From Chloroflexota bacterium (GTDB lineage Bacteria > Chloroflexota > Anaerolineae > Promineifilales > Promineifilaceae): a stretch of DNA of 50,162 bases. The stretch is taken from NCBI GenBank assembly GCA_017993775.1, contig JAGOMA010000038.1:1-50162 (forward strand), written 5' to 3'. The notes beneath the pieces were generated by a model. That model made no database searches. It was not told the DNA's origin and was given only the letters and a program-made list of their open reading frames with translations. This document shows, one piece after another, positions 24,501 to 33,260 of this stretch (the stretch's first letter is position 1; each line of letters begins with the position of its first letter). A program made the translations under genes and the position numbers.

Positions 24501-24659
24501 GGCCAGCATGGCGGCCATAAATTCCAGCGCCATGTGGCGCGTCAGGTTGCCCTGCCAGGAGTCGGCCGGCAACAAGAAGCGTGCCGTCGCCATCAGGACA
24601 AACAACATCCCATAGATGCGTATTCGTGTGGCTGCTTTGGTGGGCGAAGATAATGTCAT
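21519..24659 (-). CDS. membrane hybrid histidine kinase (MASE3-like, GAF, GAF, HisKA, HATPase, receiver)
   Basis: A 1046-residue sensor from ATG 24659. The N-terminal ~250 residues form about seven membrane helices resembling MASE3 (FLFIGVGFVGAGLLDGLHVL). They are followed by a short coiled coil (about 265-300), GAF 1 (starting near DVGTALSATLDFDQLLERLL), GAF 2 (near LTTLNQISHAVTSSLDLQTT), a second coiled coil, HisKA with His683 in SMSHELRTPLN, HATPase_c (NLLSNAVKF, DEGIGI, GTGLGLSLV) and a C-terminal receiver with Asp974 (LVLMDIQMPEMDG) and lysine in YLSKPLS. A hybrid kinase of this type needs an Hpt partner; one is encoded at 16533-16940. The ligand is not readable. Confidence 0.93.
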   Translation of the reverse strand: MTLSSPTKAATRIRIYGMLFVLMATARFLLPADSWQGNLTRHMALEFMAAMLAGFVGTLALVRYFTRRDNVFLFIGVGFVGAGLLDGLHVLAIHPHLTDILPWLDFTPRWIWNTSPTFLSILILGSWLTWRREVETGWYGRMTSRRLFILIVSLTLVNLLLFVLVAQSEAAPSLPLARIELFISTTFYLWALVNYLAKGHWQHDAFEHWLVVALLLSFSGQIFFMFSSVALFDAFFEVALAMKLASYFCVLVGLMGSIVLIFRQAAGSAAQLQQTNDSLQQEINERQRAERAEYEQRRLAEALRDVGTALSATLDFDQLLERLLDQIAHVVPYDTANVMLLRGAEVDIVCTRGYGRSQIQPINHFALADMPSLQRMARSRQPLVIPDIATDPDWVRADASPHVRSWAGIPIAVQQEVVAFLALNYSQPNFYQPAHATRLAAFAGQAAIAIQNARLYKALQQRVAELTTLNQISHAVTSSLDLQTTLTIVTAQATRLLDVDATSVVLLDREQGDLWFAAAFGQAAEFVRGKRLSLGQGIVGWVAEHGEPLLITDAKADQRHFPDFDEMSKFTARTLLCAPLQVKGQTIGAIEAINKATGPFDEADLRLLTLLAGPAAAAIENARLYEQARREIEERLRAEAALQAERAQLAQHVAERTADLSAANAKLARANRLKDEFLASMSHELRTPLNALLGIGEALQEGVYGTLNGNQSRSLRSIEESGHHLLDLINDILDLSKIEAGKLILEPGPVSVREVCQASLRFIRQEAHKKELQVDLSVDPAVTTIWADERRVKQILVNLLSNAVKFTAVGGRIGLAVMGDLGQKAVCFVVWDEGIGIASEDMQKLFRPFVQLDSRLSREYNGTGLGLSLVYRMAELHGGSVSLTSEVGRGSRFAVMLPWDPADKLGRPVNETAQSPTAVQATEGKLILLAEDNEIFIETVGDYLREKGYRLLVARNGREAIEQAALLPDLVLMDIQMPEMDGLQAIKRLRADEATAVLPIIALTALAMPGDRERCLAAGADAYLSKPLSLKALLAVIETFPKTRNP

Positions 24660-25079
24660 GATGGTTCCCGTAAGCGCCGACAGGAGCAAAGCATTCGCCT
24701 TCGCAACGGGGCCAAAATGCGGTGAATGGCCGGGTTTGTGCGGTAAGACTTCACACATCCGCGTTGATGCAACTTACGGGTTCATTGTATCCACTTATGA
24801 GGTTGGGCTTCGTGAAAGAGGCGTTGAATTAAGGTTCGTGCGAGGGCGTAACGAGGTGGAAAATATAGCCTATTAGTCCTATGGGTGAACGAATTGCCCG
24901 CTGGATTGCGGGTTCGCCTGTGGGTAACAAACCCGCCATATGAGGCAGGCTCTCGAGTGCATACGAGAAATTTTCGGGACTTTTTCACATATGTACGCTT
25001 TCCATACACGAGAGATTTGAGTATGGTTGTATTTTTTGCATCATACGGGGTCGTGACGGAAGCGAAGTGTAACCGCCTC
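24660..25079. other. 420-base gap with repeat copy A
   Basis: No gene is supported here. The gap holds a small hairpin (CCCGC-TGGATT-GCGGG at about 24898-24913) directly followed by the 100-bp repeat unit at 24915-25014. The open frames that cross the repeat are short and consist of repeat sequence. Confidence 0.5.
24915..25014 (+). repeat. 100-bp repeat, copy A (inverted relative to copy B)
   Basis: From CGCCTGTGGGTAACAA to TTCCATACACGAGAG this stretch is an almost perfect reverse complement of 36604-36703; I see only a handful of differences. It contains the palindromes CATATG, CTCGAG and GAAATTTTC-like sequence and could fold extensively. It carries no coding potential of its own. Copies A and B enclose the accessory region of about 11.6 kb. 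Confidence 0.85.
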
Positions 25080-26078
25080 TCAATCCAAATCTACCAACCA
25101 CTCCGCCAAAACCGGCTCGATTTCCGGCGTGGTGAGCAGGTCAATGTGACCAACATCAGGCAGAAGCGAATAGGTTCCGGTGCTGGTATGGGCTGAAATA
25201 GTCGGCTCGTATTGCTCAGCGTTGAAGGATTCATCGTCTGTGCCAGCGACGACGAGCAATGGCTGGGTGATAGCGGCCAAATCACGACCATACTTAGATC
25301 GTGGTGCATAGGCGGTGTTCAGTCGATAGCTGTAGGCAGTGGTCGCACTATCGCCCAAAGGGCCATCTAAAACCGCTTGCGGCATATTAAATTGAATCAC
25401 GGTCAGCCCGTTAAACCAACGAATGCCAATATTGTTCAGCATGGCAAGGCCAATAATGCGCCGGGTTAACGGCCGTGCCCATCCCCCAGAGCCTCGACGA
25501 GTGGTTGGCGCATTGTGTTTAAGGAAGGGCGCCAGTAACAGATAGGCATCGGCCATTGTCGCGTGCTTGCCGCCGGCAAAGCGGACCGCCAGCCCACCAC
25601 CTGAAGAATGTCCGCCAATAATCATCGTCGCCTCGGGAAAATTCTGTTGGGCAAAACCTATCAAATCGGCCAAATCGTCTTCTAGCTGACCGATATAGGC
25701 GACATCACCCCGCTGTTCAGGAGTGAAGCCGTGTCCGCGCAGATCCGGGGTAATGACATGTGCCAATCCATTGCGGCTGAGATAGGTTGCCAGCGGATAG
25801 AACTGCATACTGTGCCAGCCAGAGCCGTGCAGCAAAATGATGACTTTGTCGGTTGCGGTATTGCTTTCATACAGCCGGAGCGACAATTGTGAACCGTCGC
25901 GGGCGGTGTAGGGCTGCAATTCTGGGAGGGTTTGGTAGGAAACGGCCGTTAACACGCCAAAATCCAATGGCCCATCTATTATTTTTCTCGTCGGTCGATT
26001 GGTGATGATGAGAACGGCCGTTATGCCCACATAAATCAGCCCCGAAATGAGTAAAAACCTACCTATCTCCGCAATCAT
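25080..26078 (-). CDS. alpha/beta hydrolase (lysophospholipase-like), membrane-anchored
   Basis: A 332-residue hydrolase with an N-terminal membrane helix (about 6-26) and then an alpha/beta fold. HGSG (84-87) is the oxyanion region, the nucleophile is Ser158 in GHSSG, the acid is probably the Asp in VVAGTDDESF and the histidine is in LLPDVGHIDLL. The PDLRGHGFT segment is typical of monoglyceride-lipase/lysophospholipase relatives. GGAGATGG precedes the ATG. It is the last gene of the minus-strand run that begins with the STAND regulator and is followed by repeat copy A. Substrate unknown. Confidence 0.88.
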   Translation of the reverse strand: MIAEIGRFLLISGLIYVGITAVLIITNRPTRKIIDGPLDFGVLTAVSYQTLPELQPYTARDGSQLSLRLYESNTATDKVIILLHGSGWHSMQFYPLATYLSRNGLAHVITPDLRGHGFTPEQRGDVAYIGQLEDDLADLIGFAQQNFPEATMIIGGHSSGGGLAVRFAGGKHATMADAYLLLAPFLKHNAPTTRRGSGGWARPLTRRIIGLAMLNNIGIRWFNGLTVIQFNMPQAVLDGPLGDSATTAYSYRLNTAYAPRSKYGRDLAAITQPLLVVAGTDDESFNAEQYEPTISAHTSTGTYSLLPDVGHIDLLTTPEIEPVLAEWLVDLD

Positions 26079-26090
26079 TTGCCATCTCCG

Positions 26091-26333
26091 TTATACATGC
26101 GCCATACGCCCAACAACCGCCACTCCCAACAACAAACCCGTCGCCGCCAAATACACGAGGATAGCTTGTGGATTGGCAAGGGGTATGAAGTTGAGCATCG
26201 CGTTCTCATTCCCCAGATTGAGGACTATGTACCACCACGTCAGGTAAACAATTTCAAACAGGCGGTTTGTGCCGCTGAGTACACCGAGCGCCAATGCCAA
26301 GGCAGGCACAAACCCGTTGTAAAAAGTCAGCAC
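26091..26333 (-). pseudogene. C-terminal stump of a membrane protein, probably an ABC permease
   Basis: An 80-residue frame with three hydrophobic segments (NGFVPALALALGVLSGTNRL, IVYLTWWYIVLNLG, AILVYLAATGLLLGVAVVG) beginning right after an in-frame stop, with only a GTG start and no ribosome binding site. The pattern fits the last helices of an ABC-2-type permease, and it directly follows an ABC ATPase gene that is itself broken. I read it as the remainder of a deleted permease; a small independent membrane protein cannot be excluded. Confidence 0.55.
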
Positions 26334-26410
26334 GAGTGAGTTGGTAGAATTTATTTACAGTCATAATAACCCCTTAATAATTGTCATGTAGAGACGTCCC
26401 GCTGGGGCGT

Positions 26411-27283
26411 CTACGCAGCTCCAACAGCCAAACTGAGATAAGCATCTTCCAAAGTTGGTATACCCGGTTGGGCATTGGTAGCGGGTGAGGTGTCTTGCAC
26501 CACGCGCACATGCAACCCTTCGGCGCGACGGATGGATTGGCTGACGAGATGAGTTTGTTTGACGCTGTCGAGTTCCTCAAAATCGATTACCCAATCCCAG
26601 ACACAACCATTCATGGTGTTCAGTAAGGCTTCTGGTGTGTCATAGCGCAGGAGGCGACCCTGGTTGATCAGGGCAATGTGGCTGGCCGTCGCTTCTACAT
26701 CGGAAACGATATGTGTGGAGAGGAGGATAATACGGTCAGCGGCGAGATCGGCCAGCAAATTGCGGAAACGCATCCGCTCACCAGGATCGAGACCCACAGT
26801 GGGTTCATCGACAATGAGTAGACCTGGGTCGTTGAGCAATGCCTGGGCAATGCCCACGCGCTGGCGCATCCCGCCAGAGTAACCACCGATGGGGCGACTG
26901 CCTGCTTCGGTCAGGTTCACCAGATGGAGGAGTTCTTCGATGCGTTGTTTGGCGGCGCGGTGGGGGACGCCTTTGAGCGCCGCCATATATTGTAAAAACT
27001 CAACGGCCGTTAACTATGGATAAACGCCAAAATCTTGTGGCAAATAACCCAAGTCGCGGCGCAGCGCATCTGGTTTTTTGCTAATATCAACGCCATTCCA
27101 CAGCACCTGCCCTTCACTTGGTTTAAGCAGGGTGGCAATGACGTTCATCATTGTCGATTTGCCGGCCCCATTGGGACCAAGCAGCCCGATGATGCCTGGT
27201 TGTAGGGTAAGGTTGATGTCTTGTAAACGGTAGGGTGCGTTACGGCCGTATTTTTTACTAACATGTTTGATTTGTAATTCCAT
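26411..27283 (-). pseudogene. ABC transporter ATPase interrupted by one amber codon
   Basis: A complete ABC ATPase of 290 codons from ATG 27283 (AAAGGAAT upstream), in a single frame, broken only by TAG at 27014-27016 (codon 90). Walker A is LLGPNGAGKST, the Q-loop region ends YLPQDFGVYP before the stop, and the frame resumes LTAVEFLQYMAALKG. The signature GGYSGGMRQRVGIA, Walker B LLIVDEPTVGLDP and the switch His in LLSTHIV all follow intact. The usual residue at the break is Lys or Asn (FGVYPxLTAxEFL), so one base change (AAG to TAG) explains it. Downstream starts exist (ATG 26986), but a product lacking Walker A would be inactive. The partner permease next to it is truncated. Confidence 0.9.
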
Positions 27284-27387
27284 GATTGATTCCTTTATCT
27301 GCATTCGCCAAATAGTTTTCTTATTCTGGCGATATTATTTTTTGGTGCCGCTTGTTATCATCAGCGATATCAGGCGGCATCCTTTGC

Positions 27388-28077
27388 TTACCCTTGTTGT
27401 AAAGTTACAGAAGCAATTGCAGATGAGCTGAAACTTTTAACGATCAGCCAGACGCTTAGAGAAATTTCAAACAAGCCTCCGGGAATAGATAAATAAATAC
27501 CAATGTTATTCCCAAAAAGCTCAAAAATAGTGCCTGCTATAAAAACGATGTATCCGATAATGCCCCAGACTGGTAGGAGTCGTGGCACGAGCTTTGATTT
27601 GTATAAAACAGTAACAAACAACAATCCACCAAGACCCCATAACGCCATGCCGATTTGGTAAGCATAAAACCCGCCCTGTTTAAAGAGAATACCCATAGTC
27701 TCAAAATAAGGTGGTGCGGCGGAGCCAGCGTTTGCATACTCATCACTGAGGGGAATGAGTAACAGCAAGAAAATTGCCCCAATGACAAGGACGGTAGTCG
27801 CCGCGATGGCGATACCAAGATAACCATACGCCAAATTTCTATTGAATGGCTTTAGTATGGGCAGCATTAATACGGGCAGTCCAATATTTACAAAACTATG
27901 AACTAAGGCCATGAGAATGGCACCAACGATGATTGTTGTTTTGTTGGCATAAACGTTAGAAAGAAAATCTGGAACATTTGTCACAGAATCTATAAGTCCA
28001 CTTCCTATTCCATAGGATAAAAACGCGATAATAAAGAATATTCCAAACGTTCTAGCAGCCATTTTGTATGTATTCAT
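27388..28077 (-). CDS. DUF4386-family membrane protein
   Basis: A 229-residue protein with about six membrane helices. The layout AARTFGIFFIIAFLSYGIGS, then a helix-loop with NVYANKTTIIVGAILMAL, FVNIGLPVLMLPILKPFN, and an end with LVPRLLPVWGIIGY, matches DUF4386 proteins, whose function is unknown. GGAGATT precedes the ATG. It lies between the alpha/beta hydrolase and the broken ABC ATPase on the same strand. An operon with them is likely given short spacing (72 bases before, about 100 after). Confidence 0.82.
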   Translation of the reverse strand: MNTYKMAARTFGIFFIIAFLSYGIGSGLIDSVTNVPDFLSNVYANKTTIIVGAILMALVHSFVNIGLPVLMLPILKPFNRNLAYGYLGIAIAATTVLVIGAIFLLLLIPLSDEYANAGSAAPPYFETMGILFKQGGFYAYQIGMALWGLGGLLFVTVLYKSKLVPRLLPVWGIIGYIVFIAGTIFELFGNNIGIYLSIPGGLFEISLSVWLIVKSFSSSAIASVTLQQG

Positions 28078-28149
28078 TTTTAATCTCCATTTTATTGAAC
28101 GATAGTAGTAAATTGAATATTTTGTCCATAAGCCACGCTTGTCGCCCCA

Positions 28150-29733
28150 TTATTTCCTGCGTACGCGGCGCACAACGAACCAAACCACCCCGATAACAAT
28201 GACAATCAAGGCCAACGCAGCACCCACCCCAATTTTTGCTAATTGAGGGAAGCCATTCCCTACCTGAAAATCCATCGGTTCATAGACAAAGCGTGAATCA
28301 TCTACCTCGCCACTGTCAAAAAAGCTGGTTAACAACCGCGCATTCGCTTCTGGCTGCAAGCTCATCACATCATTGACATGCCCCATCTCAGATAAAATGA
28401 CCTGTGTGCCGTTGGTTAATGCGGGCATTAGATCATCCGTTGCAAATTCGGCTGGGGTCGAAAAATCGATATTGCCGCTGATCAACAGTGTCTCCACATC
28501 AGATGGGTGTACTTGTAGGAATTCTGCGGGCATCAACTGTGTCGGCCACGTCACCCCGTCCTCATCGGTTGCACTACCCCAGATTAATTTAGAGAGTGGG
28601 GCACCGATGATTGAATCTGGCGGATCCATTTCGGTGAAATAATCACGATTGGCATCATAATCGGCGCTGACTCCTTTCGAGAAGAATTCACCATAGACGC
28701 TCTGCTTGGGCATGACAAAATCGTATGCCAGTGACATGAGTGCTAAGCCACTAGGATCCCCTTCTGCCGCTGCCAACCAGGCGTCAAACACGATAGCGGC
28801 CGTATCACGATGGAACAGCATCACAAAGGTTGTCCCTTTCACCTTGCCGGGATCTATCTTAAAAAATAGCCATCGCTTTGGCATGTTGTGGCTGACACTG
28901 CGCATTGTTTCGGCTAAGTCAGTGGTGCGTGGGTTGTCAGTTTGGGCGTACAGTTGGGCGTATTGCTCGATTTGCGCATCGATCCTATCGGGTTCCCAGA
29001 CAAAGCGGCCGGGCGGGTTCACGCCCATCATTGCCGAACGGACGATGCGGGTGGGATGTTGATGGGCATAAAGTTGCGCCACCCGCGTGCCATAGCTGGC
29101 ACTGAGCAAGTGGATACGCTCGTAGCCAAGCCCATCTCGTGCCGCTTCCATATCGCCAATCACTTCCTGAATGGAGTAGCCGTCTAAATCGACCCCCTCT
29201 GCCTGTAGCCGTGCGGCGCATTGGCGCATGGCTGCCGACATGCCAGCCCGCGATTGTTCATTCAATACATCAACCCCATCCCCCTTGATGGCCTGTGCCA
29301 CTTCCGGGCAATCTAACACGGTGGAACCATCCACGCCGCGATAGCCGACCATCACAAAGTCATTGTTGGCGAAAATGGCGGGAAACGGCTCGATGTGCAT
29401 ATTGCTGCTTCCTGGCCCGCCTCCTAAAAAGAAGATTGGTTCGGCAGGATTTTCTGATGTGGCATGTATACGGGTGACGGGCAGGGCGATGAGGCGAGAG
29501 TCTGCCTTTCCCCTATTTTCGCGAACGATGACTGTGCCGCAATCGGCAGCGTATGTGCCAGATTCAAATTCGACGATGCAGGGTTCGACTGTCAGGTCGC
29601 CTGCCTGGGCGTTGTGGGGGACACTAACGGCCGTTTCTCTGCCACCAAAATAGCTGATGGAAACGGCCGTTAACGTAGCCATAAGAAGCACGATAATGCC
29701 TGATCTGGTTGTTTTTTTCTTTAATAGCTTCAT
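28150..29733 (-). CDS. secreted/anchored alpha/beta hydrolase (TAP/proline iminopeptidase-like)
   Basis: A 527-residue hydrolase with an N-terminal signal or anchor helix (about 11-29), a mature alpha/beta domain and a C-terminal membrane helix with a basic end (ALALIVIVIGVVWFVVRRVRRK region). GGGPG (104-108) is the peptidase-type oxyanion motif and Ser213 in SASYG is the likely nucleophile; late VSLISGNIDF-like text (TLLISGNIDFSTPAEF) carries the acid and MGHVND the histidine. The arrangement resembles tripeptidyl aminopeptidases and prolyl iminopeptidases such as SlpD/E. Two membrane anchors with the catalytic part outside the cell is an inference. Confidence 0.85.
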   Translation of the reverse strand: MKLLKKKTTRSGIIVLLMATLTAVSISYFGGRETAVSVPHNAQAGDLTVEPCIVEFESGTYAADCGTVIVRENRGKADSRLIALPVTRIHATSENPAEPIFFLGGGPGSSNMHIEPFPAIFANNDFVMVGYRGVDGSTVLDCPEVAQAIKGDGVDVLNEQSRAGMSAAMRQCAARLQAEGVDLDGYSIQEVIGDMEAARDGLGYERIHLLSASYGTRVAQLYAHQHPTRIVRSAMMGVNPPGRFVWEPDRIDAQIEQYAQLYAQTDNPRTTDLAETMRSVSHNMPKRWLFFKIDPGKVKGTTFVMLFHRDTAAIVFDAWLAAAEGDPSGLALMSLAYDFVMPKQSVYGEFFSKGVSADYDANRDYFTEMDPPDSIIGAPLSKLIWGSATDEDGVTWPTQLMPAEFLQVHPSDVETLLISGNIDFSTPAEFATDDLMPALTNGTQVILSEMGHVNDVMSLQPEANARLLTSFFDSGEVDDSRFVYEPMDFQVGNGFPQLAKIGVGAALALIVIVIGVVWFVVRRVRRK

Positions 29734-29755
29734 CTAAAGCCTTTCCTGTTCGGCA

Positions 29756-29965
29756 TTAATCGTCATCTTGTTCAGCATTTTTCTTTTTTTGCAATGTTGC
29801 GCCAATCCCAACACCAAACGCGATGCCAATCGCTAAGCCCGCGCCGGGATTTCCTATTGCAGTGCCAATGGCAAGTCCAACGCCTACGCCTAATGCAATA
29901 CCTGCACCAAGCTTGTTGGTGCTGGATTTTTCATTCTTTTTATCGTTTGGATTTGAAGTCATCAT
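29756..29965 (-). CDS. small glycine-zipper membrane protein
   Basis: A 69-residue protein with a polar start (MMTSNPNDKKNEKSSTNKLG) and a highly repetitive Gly/Ala/Ile core (GAGIALGVGVGLAIGTAIGN, then GAGLAIGIAFGVGIGA), ending in a charged KKKNAEQDDD tail. The GxxxG spacing predicts tightly packed membrane helices or oligomers. AAAGGAG lies just before the ATG, so it is very likely translated. It sits 22 bases upstream of the hydrolase gene. No function is assigned; related small proteins often occur next to peptidases or transporters. Confidence 0.75.
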   Translation of the reverse strand: MMTSNPNDKKNEKSSTNKLGAGIALGVGVGLAIGTAIGNPGAGLAIGIAFGVGIGATLQKKKNAEQDDD

Positions 29966-30023
29966 ATTTCTCCTTTGATTTTTATAAATTGTTCGTAGTC
30001 AGGTTGATATTGCATCTTATAAA

Positions 30024-30257
30024 TCATTCATCATTTGTCTCCTGCTGTGGGTTGACGGAAATTAACGTCAAACCCAGATTGTTAATTTTCTTAAGCACGC
30101 CATGCAGTGCTGCCTGGTCGTGGATGGAACCACTCAAAAGCGTATGACCGTCGGCGGTGCTAGTGATGGTTAAGCCATCGAACCACTCCTGCCAACGGGC
30201 ATCTAAATGCCCCTTGATTTTGATGTGGTAGATGGTGTGTTTGTTCATCATGTCCAT
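30024..30257 (-). CDS. small conserved protein of the KGHLDxxWxxWFDG type
   Basis: A 77-residue protein: YHIKIKGHLDARWQEWFDGL, then a glycine-rich strand region (TSTADGHTLLSGSI) and DQAALHGVLKKINNLGLTLI. It looks like a small alpha/beta domain common next to regulators and transporters in many bacteria; I know of no defined role. The start may be any of the ATG codons at 30257, 30251 or 30248. Two further, broken versions occur in the window, at 34681-34748 and 36186-36351, so this small gene recurs beside the hydrolase genes. Confidence 0.75.
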   Translation of the reverse strand: MDMMNKHTIYHIKIKGHLDARWQEWFDGLTITSTADGHTLLSGSIHDQAALHGVLKKINNLGLTLISVNPQQETNDE

Positions 30258-30381
30258 AGGATAGGGCAGTTGGCACGATAAATTCCCACATGAACTTGTG
30301 GTTATTAGGGTAAAAACTGTGGTTTAGGGTTAAAAAACTGTGGGGAAAGGGAAATTAAGAGGTTAACAATTGGACAAATCG

Positions 30382-33102
30382 CTACGATTCAATGAGGTTT
30401 AATTCTTTTGCTTTAGCGATAGCTAAGGTGCGTTTGTTGACGCCCAATTTGGCGTAGATATTTTTGTTGTGGTAGAGGACGGTGTTGAGGCTAATGACCA
30501 GCTGTTCGGCAATCTCTTTGCTTTTAAGCCCGGCGGCAATAAGGGTCAGGATTTCTAGCTCCCGTTTGCTGAGGGAATCAATGGACGTATGCTCAGGTGA
30601 GATTGGGGGTAGAGTGAGATTGGCGTTGGGCTGCGGAACGGCCGTTTCAAAAGCAGCCAGCAACTTACCCGTATAGTCTGGCTGTATGCCCTGGGCCGCA
30701 GTATCAGACAAGAGTTGCGCCATCAGCAACCCTTCGTCAACGAAGATGCGGACATAATCTTCTGGCTCGGCCAAGGTCAAGGCACGCGCCAGCGGCACGC
30801 GAGCCAAGGGGAGATTGTCCTGTGCCTGGTGTGCCACTGCCTGTAGCAATAGAATCTCGATCATACTCGTCAGCCATCGGCCTTCTTCCGCTGCTTTTAA
30901 GAGACGATTGAGTAGTGCCATCGCTTCAAGCATGGCGTGGTCATTGCCCCCTTGCTTATACTGGGCGATACGCAATCTGGCGAGGGTGATATGCTCGAAT
31001 TGGCGCAGGAAGCTGAGATCATCAGCTACAGATAGACCCTGTTCGTGCTCCCAACTTAGGGCAGATGTCAATTTGCCTTGGGCAATCCATACCCGCGTTT
31101 TTAATGCCGAAACCGGACGCAAGTTAGGGACGGGCGTGCTGAAATAGAGGGTTTCGGCCTCGTCGAGCAACGTAATTGCGCCAGCCATATCCCCTTGCGA
31201 TTGTTTGATTTGTGCCTGAGCAATCCGCAAACGATAGGGCCAATCTGCTAACGCCTCCTCGCCCAATGCCTCGCTTTTCGACAGGTTCTGCTGAGCCTCT
31301 TCCACATTGCCGCGTTCATGGTGCAGGCCAGCCAAGCCTAAATAGAGGTCTGCTGTTCCCGGAATGGCGGGATCGCCTTGCGTCAGCGCCAGCTGCAAAG
31401 CTTGGTCATAGACGCTCACTGCATCTTGAAGCCGACCTTGAGCGATTCGCATGTTGGCTAGGCAACATGTGCCGCCAATGGCAAAGATGAATTGACCCGC
31501 CTTCTGGAAAACGCTCATGGCATCGTCAACGGATTGGTAGGCGGTATCTAGCTTGCCTTGTCCCCAATACATCAGCCCTAAAAGCATCATCGCTGGGATG
31601 CGTTTAATGTAATCATCTTCAGGCAGCAAGTCGAGTGCTTGCTGCGCATACTTCATGGTGCCGGGCGTATCTCCGAGCGCCTGTGCATGGTAGGCACGAG
31701 CACTGGCTATGAACACTGGCAGCGACTGAAACTGTTTTTTATCTACGATAATTATCTGGGGGGATGGTTGTTGTAGGCGTTGTTCTACATCGCGCAAGCG
31801 GGCATCGGCAGCCGCCATGTCGCCAGCATTTAGAAGGGCCCAAGTGTAGGAGATGCCGAGGACGGGTCTGGTGCGGACGATCTCATCTGGCACTGTTTTT
31901 GCCCAGCCCAGCCAAGCGGCATACTGAAACGTTCTGTCCATTGTGGGCCAGGCCAACTCAAGGAGGTCGGCCACCCGCTCGACATTTTTGGCGGCAAGCG
32001 CGTGCTGAATCGCTTTGATTGGTTGGCCGTTGTTTTCATACCATACGCTGGCACGGCCGTTTAAGTCGGCCACTTTATCAGGTTGTTGCTGCTGGAGTCG
32101 CTGTCGCAGTAAATCGGCAAAGAGATGGTGATAGCGGTACCAGCGCCGATCATTGTCCAGGGGGATGAGGAAGATGTTGTGGGTTTCTAGCTGTTCCAGA
32201 ATTTGTTGGCTGGGGGGCGGTGTTTGGCGTAGCGCATCACATAAATCGGCGCAGAGGTGGGTGAGAACGGCCGTTTGCAACAAAAAGTCCTGCACTTCAA
32301 CTGACTGCTGATTGAGTACCTCTTCCAATAAGTAATCCATGATGAAGCGATGGCTGCCCGTAAAACTATCGATAAAACCAGCCACATCGCCCCGATTCTG
32401 CATGGATAGCACCGCCATCTGCAGCCCGGCAATCCACCCTTCGGTGCGATTCTCCAGGGCGGCAATCTGGTCGGAAGATAGCGTGATGTTCATGTTTTGC
32501 TGGAGGAACTGCGCCGCTTCTGCTTCGGTAAAGCGCAAATCGTCGGCGCGGAACTCGATTAGTTCACCCCTGGCCCGTAGACGCGAGATAGGAAAGCCGG
32601 GATCCGCGCGGCTGGTGATCGCCAGGGTCATTTGCGGCGGCATATTGTCTAGTAGAAAGGCCATTGCGTGATCTATTTCGGCCGATTCAATGGCGTGGTA
32701 GTCATCGAGAATAAGCAGGAAGGGGGTTGAAATGGGGGTTACATCGTTCACAAATGCGGCCATCAAATTTTTGGCGGGCAATGTTTGCGGGGATTGCAGC
32801 AGTAGCAGCAGAGAGGATTGGCTGTCGGGTAACGGCCGTATCGCGGCTGCCAGGTAATTGAAAAACTGTTTCAGGTCGCTATCATCTTCATCTAGTGACA
32901 GCCAACAAACGGCCGTTTCCACCTGTATTTGATTGATCCATTCTGTAACGAGCGTGGTTTTGCCATAACCAGCCGGCGCCGAAAACAGAACCAACTTTGG
33001 CGACCGTTCTTTATTCAGCTTGGCGACTAAATGAGGACGGGGGACAAAGCTGGAACGAAGTGACGGGATGAAGAGTTTGGTTTGTAGGAATATAGTTTCC
33101 AC
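30382..33102 (-). CDS. MalT-like STAND transcriptional regulator (LuxR C-terminus)
   Basis: A 906-residue signal-transducing NTPase. The Walker A is SAPAGYGKTTL (41-51), Walker B is in FLLILDDYHAIE, followed by the STAND segment TLAITSRADPGFPISRLRAR and a winged-helix region (LEGN-type FLLQTAVLTHLCADLCDAL). A long TPR array spans about residues 350-780, and the LuxR helix-turn-helix covers the last 65 residues (LSKRELEILTLIAAGLKSKE ... KLGVNKRT). Members of this family bind a small ligand through the TPR part, oligomerise with ATP and activate transcription. It heads the minus-strand accessory run and probably controls it. Confidence 0.93.
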   Translation of the reverse strand: METIFLQTKLFIPSLRSSFVPRPHLVAKLNKERSPKLVLFSAPAGYGKTTLVTEWINQIQVETAVCWLSLDEDDSDLKQFFNYLAAAIRPLPDSQSSLLLLLQSPQTLPAKNLMAAFVNDVTPISTPFLLILDDYHAIESAEIDHAMAFLLDNMPPQMTLAITSRADPGFPISRLRARGELIEFRADDLRFTEAEAAQFLQQNMNITLSSDQIAALENRTEGWIAGLQMAVLSMQNRGDVAGFIDSFTGSHRFIMDYLLEEVLNQQSVEVQDFLLQTAVLTHLCADLCDALRQTPPPSQQILEQLETHNIFLIPLDNDRRWYRYHHLFADLLRQRLQQQQPDKVADLNGRASVWYENNGQPIKAIQHALAAKNVERVADLLELAWPTMDRTFQYAAWLGWAKTVPDEIVRTRPVLGISYTWALLNAGDMAAADARLRDVEQRLQQPSPQIIIVDKKQFQSLPVFIASARAYHAQALGDTPGTMKYAQQALDLLPEDDYIKRIPAMMLLGLMYWGQGKLDTAYQSVDDAMSVFQKAGQFIFAIGGTCCLANMRIAQGRLQDAVSVYDQALQLALTQGDPAIPGTADLYLGLAGLHHERGNVEEAQQNLSKSEALGEEALADWPYRLRIAQAQIKQSQGDMAGAITLLDEAETLYFSTPVPNLRPVSALKTRVWIAQGKLTSALSWEHEQGLSVADDLSFLRQFEHITLARLRIAQYKQGGNDHAMLEAMALLNRLLKAAEEGRWLTSMIEILLLQAVAHQAQDNLPLARVPLARALTLAEPEDYVRIFVDEGLLMAQLLSDTAAQGIQPDYTGKLLAAFETAVPQPNANLTLPPISPEHTSIDSLSKRELEILTLIAAGLKSKEIAEQLVISLNTVLYHNKNIYAKLGVNKRTLAIAKAKELNLIES

Positions 33103-33260
33103 GGTAGGAGTATAGGAGAAAATGGCGAGGAAAGGTAGACGATTTTATAATCCCATCTCAAACATGGGATTTTGCCCTAGCCAACTGGAGCGAAAAAAGT
33201 ATGAGTTTACAGCCTCCGTGTAATCTTTACTTCACAATCATTTATTTGTGAACATTTACT

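Noticed and set aside
24782..25009. Short open frames across repeat copies A and B
   Set aside because: The frames are on different strands and do not share start sites or codon pattern; the shared part is conserved as DNA and explains the similarity of the translations.
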